This document shows positions 55,900 to 64,000 of a stretch of DNA of 64,000 nucleotides, in pieces (position 1 is the stretch's first letter; each line of letters starts with the position of its first letter). Below the pieces are notes generated by a model that saw only the letters and a program-made list of their open reading frames with translations, was not told the origin of the DNA and did no database searches. The translations under genes were made by a program, and so were the position numbers. The stretch is from Symbiodinium natans (taxonomy: Eukaryota; Sar; Dinophyceae; Suessiales; Symbiodiniaceae): the NCBI GenBank assembly GCA_905221605.1, contig CAJNDS010002408.1:282501-346500 (forward strand), in the 5' to 3' direction.

Positions 55900-58720
55900 C
55901 CGCCCATACCTTTGACATCTCTTGGTCTTGACCATCTTGACCTCGTTTGGGTCTTCCTGGCAGGACACGCTTGCCTGCAATGTTGCGCGGCGGCCCCAAA
56001 AGCACCCAAAGTCGAAGCAAGATCGGAGCAAGATCAACATGCTCGGACCACAGGAAGCTGAACATTGAAGACGACATGGCAAGTCTGATAACCTCCTTGA
56101 AGAGCCGATCTTCGCAGGTGTGAGCCCAAACTGAACCCGAGCTTTCGCACAATGCACCAGCTGAACAAGCTGATACACGAATGTCGAAAGTCACAACTTC
56201 CTGTGCCAAGTTGGTGTCAGTGCGTCGTATGAAGAGGCGCGGAGCTCCCTAAGAATCCCAGCTGTCATGCTATGGCGTGGGCAAGTCTCAATGGTCATGT
56301 GCTGGATTTTTCTTGACATCCCTTGAACGAAGACAGTTCCTCGGCAACCTGTCAATCTCCTGTCATGTCCAGGGCTGATGCAGCTGACAGACCCAGCCGC
56401 GACTTAGCCTGCAAGCTTACAAGTCTTCCTCTGAAGTCTTCCTCTTAAGCTTGGCCTTTTGGATTGCTTCTTTGATCCCTGTTCCATGACCGTCCCTGCC
56501 ATTCTGTGCAGACTTCGGGTCAGGTAACCAAGATGACTTTGATGTCGAGGACCGTTCACTTGCGGATGGCTTTTGCAATGCCAATGGCTGTGTGACAGGA
56601 GCTCCGCCAGTTAAACAACGACTTTCAGAAACAGAAGAAGGCAGTTCGACATGTTCGACATGTGCTGTGCCTAACCCTTGGCCGTGCTGATTGCAGGAAC
56701 TCGAGAACCAAATGGATGACCTCCAAAAGCAGCAGACAGCTTACCCAACTGTAGAATTTGTTTGTGATAGCTGCATCAAGGCTGCATGCACAAGCTTGCT
56801 TCTTGAGTAGGGCTGTTAACGCAATGCAGGGAGTTGTGGAGGCAACGTTGTGCTTGGGAGCAATGCATAGCAATGCTATAGAGGCCCAAAAGCGGACATT
56901 GAAAAAACCATCTGTCCCGCGCAATGTTACACCAGGGCCTCAAGGATGAAGGGGAGCTGGTGCGCCGATGTGTGAACCAAGGCTGAGCACGTACCGGCTG
57001 GAGCTGGCTCGAATGAAAAGGGAGTCGCGGGCACAGGGCGCAGCTGCCAACAGATGTGCTGCATGTTGATCGTATTTGATAGTGCTCTAGTAGTGTTCTA
57101 GTTGTGGTCTAGTAGTTCTAGTAGTGTTCTACAGCGTTCTGCGCACTACCGACGCACGTTGTCGCAGACTCGTCAAAGGTGAGTTTCCTTCCCGATCCTC
57201 ACAGAACGAATTGGTGGCTGACAAATCGAATCAGTTGCTTAAAGCCACTCCTTGAGGCAATCCCGGTTGTGCAGAAAGCAAACAGGTGACTTGAAATTTC
57301 GGCGGGCTGAACTTTTTCCCGTGGCAGAGCCTTGAACAAAGGCAAAGCTAAATCATTAGCTCGCAATGGTGTTTTTTGACGTTTGAAGGCAAATCGCCGA
57401 GATTGAACAGTTCCTGAAGCGCAGGTGCGTCTGAAAAATTCGGCGCAGGCATTCAGGCAGTGGACTTGTTGCGGGTGTCCAACCGAGCTCGGCCGGACTA
57501 GGTCATCCCAGTGCAACCTGCCCGAACGCGCCGAAAGTATCTCGCACCTGCTTGAGTCTCAAGAACAGACTTGGTCATCCTTCATTTTATCCAGAAAGCA
57601 CCGCGGAAAATCAAGGCAGCAACTCAACAAAACTCAACAAAAAGAACATTTAAGGCTAAGGTTGGTCGCTAAGGTCAATTCAGCTCTTAATGTGATTTGA
57701 AGCACAGTCGAGGCCCCCCTCTGTGTATGATGAGCTGGCTTTTCAGTGCAGGATCTTCTTTTTTTTACTTGAGGGAGGTGAACTTTCTACTTGAGCTGTG
57801 AGCTGTTTGGCCATGGAGCGACTTGCACCACTTTGAACCTGAGGTTGACAGTTTGCGATCAGCAAGATGCTGCCCTGACCGAGACAGCTAGAAATCTAGA
57901 GGCGCGAAGACTCGAAGACCAGCAGCGTCTAGCGGAAGGCTAGCTTTCCAGTTCATTGTTTCTACTTGTTTGTTGGTTTGCCGACCGAACCTCAAGCCAG
58001 AACACCTGTTGGAGAGCAGCATCTGGAAGCAAGTGTAGAACGCCTCCGCCAATGCTGTGTTTTTCAGAAGCACCAAAAAAGATGTTGCAGCAATATAGAA
58101 GAGACAGGCGACCAGGGACACAGCAAACATACAGAGCTCACGGGACTATTTCATCGGAAGCCTGCAGCATGTACGTCAGGCTCGGAAAGACCAAGAGGGA
58201 GACACTGCTGCGTCCAACTCTCAGAAACACTCGGAACACCTGTAGCGAACACGAGGGCGTTTGTGCCCGCCGGCTTGTGGGTTCAGGACTCGACGAACTC
58301 TTGAAACGAAGCTCCACGACATCAGCCACTTCAAGTCTTCCAATCAGCGCAAGCGATTGCAGGCCGCGCCCGTGCTGGCCGCATTTGCACGTGTGGCCGC
58401 TGAGGGCTTTGTGCATCTTTGTGCCAAAGTCATGAAGTGAGTTAGCTAAGGGTCGAGAAACACCGATGTCTTTATTCTCGTAGAGTCAGTATTCACAACT
58501 AGCTTAAGTTCTTATGCGGTTGCTTTGAACACCCCCGGCAGTTGCTGAATTCACGGGATGAGACCGAGCGCAAGCTCGTCCACCTTACCCAGGACGGGTC
58601 CGAGTCTGAAGTCAGTTGAGTTTGACATATTTGGACGTCGTTTCCGGCGCAGGACTTGACGCTGGCGATGAACAGACAACAGCAGGCCCGAACATGAATC
58701 ATTGAAGCTGTTCACAGTCA
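55900..58720 (+). CDS. Multi-exon coiled-coil protein, partial model
   Basis: A plus-strand series of short pieces, each bounded by AG or GT/GC-like edges, encodes Glu/Gln/Arg/Leu-rich helices: KLNIEDDMASLITSLKSRS (about 56053-56118, then GTGTGAG); ELENQMDDLQKQQTAYPTVE (from 56697 after TTGCAG); YRLELARMKRESRAQGAA (about 56992); QDAALTETARNLEARRLEDQ (about 57862); GEQHLEASVERLRQ (about 58012); LQHVRQARKDQEGD (about 58161); TLETKLHDISHFKSSNQRKR (about 58297); and LLNSRDETERKLVHLTQ (about 58534). The style matches the TM9SF gene (tiny exons, small introns). No family can be named; centrosomal or flagellar coiled-coil proteins look like this. Splice sites are mostly unproven, and one gene or two cannot be decided. 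Confidence 0.45.
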
Positions 58721-58968
58721 CAGAGTCAACGACATGATGTGTCGTTGCTCAGCAATGCCCACATCCCCACCACGGCAGCTACATGCAGCTGCACGCAATT
58801 GCTGTCCCGGCAGTCCGACAGCCGAGCCAGAATGATCAGATCTCTTCATGGAGATGCAGGTGACGTTCAGCTTTGACTGAGTGTGGAGAGACAGTTTGTT
58901 GGACAACAGGGGGCTCTTAGTCTAGGGGGTTTTGTTATGGACAAGTTCTCTGTTTGAGGGGAGCTGGA

Positions 58969-59090
58969 TGTGGACGAGCAGGATCATGATGAGTATGATG
59001 CTGATGAGGGTGATGATGGTGTTGATTCTGATGTCCATGTTGTTATTGATGATGTTGCTAATGTTACTGAAGTTGAGCTTCTCATTTAGG
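58969..59090 (+). CDS. Possible acidic C-terminal exon (Asp-rich)
   Basis: The frame encodes ELDVDEQDHDEYDADEGDDG and continues Asp/Val-rich to VTEVELLI and TAG at 59088-59090. GAT codons dominate. It could be the acidic tail of the preceding gene or a GATGAT-type repeat read by chance. Confidence 0.3.
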
Positions 59091-59455
59091 CTCGTACTAC
59101 AAACCGATGAAGTTTTCTAGCCAGCTCAGGACGTCGGTTTCATGTTTAAGCCTGTACTACAAATCAATGAAACTCCAGCCGGTTTTCTAAGCTTGTACTG
59201 CACATCAATGAAAGCCTTTCCGGCTAACCGGAACGTCGGTTCCAGTACTAAGCTTGTACTACAAATCTCGATTATAAAGTTTGTACTACAAATCAATGAA
59301 TGAAACTTCCGCCTGCTCACGGGAACGTCGGTTCCAGTACTAAGCTTGCACTACAAATTCATGACAATCCAGCCACCTCACGAGAACGTCGAAGTTTGTA
59401 GTAGCAGTCATGGCAGGCTCACCGAAACGTTCATTCCTGTTTTAAGCCGTGAAGT
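59088..59455. repeat. Minisatellite with hairpin core GGAACGTCGGTTCC
   Basis: Five to six units of about 60-75 bp each carry TTGTACTACAAATCAATGAA, a CCAGCC or CCGGCTAACC spacer, GGAACGTCGGTTCC (stem GGAAC/GTTCC) and AGTACTAAGC. The first and last units are more diverged. Confidence 0.8.
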
Positions 59456-60640
59456 TGTGGGCTGTTCCACCAGACCCTTTAAAACGATAATCAACGGTAA
59501 GGAACGATAACGCTAGGATAGACTGCGAACCGCCGTCTATCGAACTAAAGGCTCGGGCCATGGCATGCCGTAGCCCGTTCCCAGAGGCTAACCCTTTTGG
59601 TGGAAAGCCGGCTCTGCTCCCCAGGCTTGAAGTGAGTTTCTCACCGTGTAAGTGCGCAAGAACACTACTGGACCACTGGCCGGGCAAAATCGTCAATGGT
59701 GGCAGTGTGCCTGCTAAACGCATGGTTTCGTAAGGTGCATGGCTGAGCCGCAACGGATGCTAACCGCAATGCTCGACCAGTGCTCGACCCCATGGTTCCA
59801 TAGTGTGCTTGTAAGATGTTTTTATTGTTACTTTTTGTTTTGCTTTGTTTTTCGGTTGTTCGGTTTAAATGAGTTTTAACACGTTTTAACACATCATAAT
59901 CACACTTTTTGCTCCCAGCTTATTCACAGTCATGAGGAAGATTGCACGAGCCAGGCAGCAAACCTGGCGGTGTAGTCCGGCGCCTAGAATCACTGCAGAC
60001 TTGCGACCGTCTTTTGATGGTAGAGCTGTCGAGCAGGGTGCTTGTCCCCGCAATGAGTGTAGCCGTGTAGTAGCGGATCGACTCATGTGAGCGATCGCTT
60101 TGTTATTGTGCTGAATGTTGTGACAGAAATGTGGCAAAGCGAGCCCCAGAAAAGAAAGTCATTTTTTTTGTAACGTAACATGGTCATCCCAAAACGACTG
60201 TTAGTTGGCACTTACAGACTTACCTATGACTTTTTACGGCTGCTCATGTAGATGCAGTTTTCAAGCCAGTCTCGGAACCCCTGTTCATGGAACCCCCTTC
60301 CCGCCTGAGTTGTGGGAGACCTGAACAGGATGAAGCCGGGCTAAAGATCGCGGACATGAAGCGGCAGGCTGTCGCCGCCTGTCGCTTACCAGCTGCCTGC
60401 CATCGCGGCTTCGCTGAACTCTCAGGAGCTGGCCGCGACCGAGCCAGTTCGGCTTTCGGGATCCGGGCTACTGCCCCGGCATATTTCTGTGATTTTCTGT
60501 GTGACTAGGTGTGGCCGTTCATGTGTGCGTGGTTTTGCTGTCAGTGATAAGTGTGCAGACAGAGAGAGAGAGAGAGAGAGAGAGTGAGAATGGTCTTGCA
60601 AGTGTCCATTGCGCATCTGGTGTTGTTTCTCGCGTTGAAC
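59455..60640. other. No gene seen
   Basis: Contains only short frames and a GA microsatellite at 60560-60585. Confidence 0.4.
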
Positions 60641-60644
60641 TGCT

Positions 60645-60830
60645 AAGGCGGTTCGATGGACTGCACGAGATCTTCGAAGTGTCCGAGCGGGCTCTCCAGG
60701 TGGCTCACCTGCAGAGGTGATAACTGTTTAGCCGCTCTCCAGGAGAAGCAAGTGCACTCCCACTTGCCTCTCCGAAACATCCTCGTCGAGCAAATCTCCC
60801 TGGTCGGCACTATTCGGCAATTGCGGCAGG
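60645..60830 (+). CDS. Two coiled-coil-like exons with a 43-bp intron
   Basis: RFDGLHEIFEVSERALQ ends at 60699. GTGGCT...CTCCAG (60700-60742) looks like a canonical intron. EKQVHSHLPLRNILVEQISL then LVGTIRQLRQ continues in phase to 60830, where GTGCTG follows. A 43-bp intron of the same size occurs in the TM9SF gene. Possibly part of the same coiled-coil gene as 55.9-58.7 kb. From 60830 to 62100 nothing else is recognised. Confidence 0.45.
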
Positions 60831-62114
60831 GTGCTGTTGTCAACAGCCTGTTGAGGCCGAACCCGTGACAGCCCAAGTCGTCATGAGTCGTCATCACGAC
60901 ACATCGTAACAAATCACAATACGGCTGAGGGCTGCAACGAGGTTGAAACGGCGCAAACCTGCCTCGCGTACCTCGTTCGTTCGTTGAGGAGCCTATGCGG
61001 TTGTGCCTCTCCTGATGATGGAACTGCAAAGTTCCCCAATCTCGAGTGCATTCAAAAATCTGTACGTGCCGCCTGTGTTTCCAACTTGTGCCAGGGTTTA
61101 TATGCTCGAGCATCACGTGTTGGAATTGTTTTATATACGCCATTGTTTGTTTCTTCCGAAGCCCGCCAAAGCTAAGGCCAACACACTGCCAGTAGAACTC
61201 ACTTGCTTCCTTGCCATAGCTGCTGTCTTTCAGGTAGGAACAGGGTAACAGGGGCATTGCAAATTTCGAGCTCGCTCGGCCATGATGTATAAGCCTTCAG
61301 TGGAGCCGAAGAGAACGAGTTGAGCTTTGATCCTTCTCAATCCCAGAAAAAGCAACAGATATATTTGCAGTTCACAAGATGCCAGATTGCCCTCCGCCTT
61401 CAACCCCCCCAAAGTCCTCAAGAGTGAGTTGAACCTTTGCTCTCCGGGCCAGTCTAGGGCTTTCCATGGCTTCCTATGGCTGTGTCTGATTACAAATTCC
61501 AAGCCCACTCAACTCAATCACCCCGCTCTCTCCAGGCACTCACTCCCTCGCTACTCCCCTACCATGTACCACTCGCTCAGAAAGCGCCGGTAGCGCTTCA
61601 TAGAGGTCATCCAGGATGTCTCGCAGACAATGTGATATGCACGCAGACATGGTGGACGAAAGTGAGTCGCAAGTGCGTAAGCAGGCCCGGTTTTGGTGCA
61701 TTGGCTATCTTTGGCTTTTGAACTTTGCAAGTTGAGTAGCGAGGGCGAGAGCCACGAAGACATGAGACAATAAGAGTGGTGCGTGCGAGTGCCGCGATTG
61801 GCATGAGGGGCATTGTAGAGTGGGTCCACGCATGTCCACGAATTTCATAGCATCTGTTCAAGAAATGTCCAGAACTGCATCCAATCCGAGGATGTGTCTA
61901 GCTCTCTGAAAGAGGCAGGGCCCGTTTTGTGCTGAAACTTGGATCATCTTTTTCTGCTTTGACCAGGTTCGTGGCGGCCCCAAGCTCTTTTGGACAGTCA
62001 GTTCAGTGTCAGTTCCGACTCTGCCGGTTTCGAGCCCTTGTTGGTCTCTTATCAGTATGTTTCCTAAGGTGCTGCTGCCAGCTCCGGTGATGGGGCTGTC
62101 CTGGAGCAGGCATT

Positions 62115-62228
62115 AGAGGACCCTTTGACACCACAGACTACTTTGTGGACTGGGCTGGAGAATCGCCATACGAGGACAACTTGGAGCTCCGAAAGGAGCT
62201 CAACGCCTTGATCCAGGCTGCCACTTGA
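62115..62228 (+). CDS. Possible exon, helical, unrecognised
   Basis: GPFDTTDYFVDWAGESPYED followed by NLELRKELNALIQ, then either a GC donor (CAG/GCTGCC) or AAT and TGA at 62226-62228. Helix content suggests continuation of the coiled-coil series. Confidence 0.4.
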   Translation, partial: RGPFDTTDYFVDWAGESPYEDNLELRKELNALIQAAT

Positions 62229-62519
62229 ATGGAACGAATGTGCCGAATGTAGTAATGGTATGGCAATGATGTCCTGCTGACCGTATGGTGTCTTCTTTGG
62301 GCAAGTCACGTGCATCTAGTAGTGGTAGTGCTTGAACACGATTGCACCAGCCGAGCTTTTCGAGCTACTTGAACTTGATTCTCTGCTCCATAGCCCTTCC
62401 CGGTGCCTTGCCGGCGTCCATCCAACAAGTCTCGCCAGCTGCACTGCATATTTCCGCCCGGGCGGCTTTGCCTCACGGCGTTTGCTCCGATCTATGGGGA
62501 TTGAGAAGGAAAGACCTCA

Positions 62520-62690
62520 GTGTGTTGCACCGTTTGAACAGGAAAAGCGCGAAAGAGCTGAGAGTGGAGCTTTCAATGCTGAAGGTGGGGCATGCCTGAG
62601 CATCCATAGCTGTTTGTTGAATGAGCTTTGACGGATCTGGGACAGGAACTGAGGTGGCACAAGAAGGCTTGGAGTTGTCACACCGATGCC
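62520..62690 (+). CDS. Possible coiled-coil exon(s), unrecognised
   Basis: LHRLNRKSAKELRVELSMLK ends in AAG followed by GTGGGG, a plausible donor. A further piece, LTDLGQELRWHKKAW, follows near 62640. No family. Between 62700 and 64000 open frames exist (62858-63271 the longest) but none is recognised. Confidence 0.3.
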
Positions 62691-64000
62691 ACATCCGCAT
62701 GGGGACTGTCAGCCTGCCAAGGTCTCCTGCAGTTTTTCCAGGAGGCTTCGCTCATCTTACCCAATGGGCGCAGCACTCGGACATGTTCACCAGACCCAAA
62801 GCCCCAAACTGTACCTGACAATGATAACCGACCGCCGACCTTTCTACGCATTTTGACGTGAAGGGCTGCCGACACAAGAAGCTTTCCTTTTCACAGACGT
62901 ATACGTATGAATACGCTGCTGCATCTACTCTCCACATGCGGCTGCTTGTGCTGGCATCCTACAACTGCAAGCAAGTCCTCTCCATTGCGGATGACACCAG
63001 GAATGGCAAACACCGAACAAGAGAAGGGGCAGGGTCTCTTGCCCCTGTCACCGTTGACATGGTACTTCATCCCCCTAGGTCCGAACCTCGTAAACTATCC
63101 GGTGCTTTTGTGCGGCTGCGAAACTTGGTCCCTCTCCCTTGGAGATCTTCTTGGACTCTGGATCTAACTCTTCGATGCTTTAGCATATTTTCGAGGGGTC
63201 GTGAATTGTTAGAAGAGTTGGTGAACAAATTTAGGTGCCACGTGAGCACACGGCATCTTGTGCTTGCCTGACCCACTTCCAAGTCGACAGCGCGGCTAAA
63301 GGATGTTTAGAATTACGGGCGAGACGCGTGTGGCACTTGTTGATTGGACAGAACCACGGGAGCTACTTCGGGCTTGGCTGGGGCTGAGGTCTGAAAAGAA
63401 GGCCCAAAAGCCAAGGTCGATTCTGGGTTGGTAAGTCCAATATACCTCCAAAGTGGGGTGTTTCACATCACGTTTTCATGGAAGTCTAGTACTTGTAGAG
63501 ACAGCTTTCGCAAGCTGAAGGCATCTCCGCAGAAAGCAGCTTTTGTGCAGGGCGTCATGAGTGAATGGTCGTGAAGTGGTGAAGCTCACTGCTGATCTGG
63601 TTGCATGCAGAAGTTGGCTCAAATTGTGTATTCCCACACGCCCGTTCCTGTGCCGACGTCTCAGGCTGACAATGAGCACAGAAATTTGTGACAGCCACTC
63701 GCGAGCCTCCATTTGGCACCTGATTCTTCTGAAAAATCATTCTAGTCTTGAAATGAGTGCCATGCAGCATGAGTATCTGCTGCGTCCACATGAAGGAGGA
63801 CAAATCATGTTTGTTCAGTTTCATCTCCGCAGGGTTCGCACCAGGTAACAGAAGAGCTTACATGGTGGGCTTAGCCTGTAGATTCGCTGTTGATTCTCTG
63901 CTGAAGGCCTGACATGACCTGAACATGGGCGTGGTGGCACGACTTTGGGAAGCGTTTTCCTGCTCACGGCGCAGATCCGGACTTAGTTCTGTGGCAAGTG

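Noticed and set aside
1-64000. tRNA, rRNA or spliced-leader RNA genes
   Set aside because: No cloverleaf, conserved rRNA block or full leader sequence was recognised by eye; a covariance-model scan would settle it.

Overview
This is nuclear DNA of a dinoflagellate, most likely a symbiodiniacean or close relative. The evidence is as follows. There is an AT-rich mitochondrial cox3 copy with hairpin spacers of dinoflagellate type, embedded in roughly 50% GC DNA. TTTAGGG-type repeats are present. A conserved gene (TM9SF/nonaspanin) is cut into about 35 very small exons whose introns begin with GT or GC and end with AG. Long retroelements, pseudogenes and simple repeats fill most of the rest. No bacterial operons, tRNA or rRNA genes were recognised. 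Most short open frames are shadows and were left out. LAYOUT, left third: a decayed reverse transcriptase/RNase H element (1-484 and about 9930-10560, plus strand) is split by a large Ty1/copia-type retrotransposon on the minus strand (555-9467). The copia polyprotein carries gag, zinc knuckle, protease, a 25-residue tandem repeat, integrase, reverse transcriptase and RNase H. A second 569-codon frame lies inside it (4766-6475). From about 11650 to 18900 there is a strand-asymmetric tract very rich in ATTG. It ends in a G-run/C-run hairpin, and a nuclear mitochondrial insert with a frameshifted cox3 follows (about 20060-21450). A decayed Lys/Glu-rich gene (21865-23410) and a telomere-like minisatellite (23830-24420) come next. 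MIDDLE: a two-exon gene (25913-27778) encodes two fused Asp/Glu-racemase-like domains, the first without its catalytic cysteines. Downstream, eleven copies of a 20-22 bp palindrome surround a 425-bp ATT microsatellite (28225-29216). From 29.7 to 35 kb only pentatricopeptide-like fragments are visible. Around 35.8-36.3 kb a minisatellite reads in opposite directions on either side of a G-run. Short exon-like pieces (PH domain, acidic exons) lie between 36.9 and 40 kb. RIGHT THIRD: the TM9SF gene (41704 to about 50070, plus strand) is the best-supported gene and could be reconstructed exon by exon. After it come exons of an RCC1-repeat protein (50.8-54.1 kb) that flank an 860-bp GTGG array. A plus-strand series of coiled-coil exons (about 55.9-58.7 kb, with possibly related exons to 62.7 kb) follows. 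The genes share no visible pathway; the window reads as an ordinary gene-sparse dinoflagellate locus shaped by retroposition, organelle-DNA insertion and repeat expansion.
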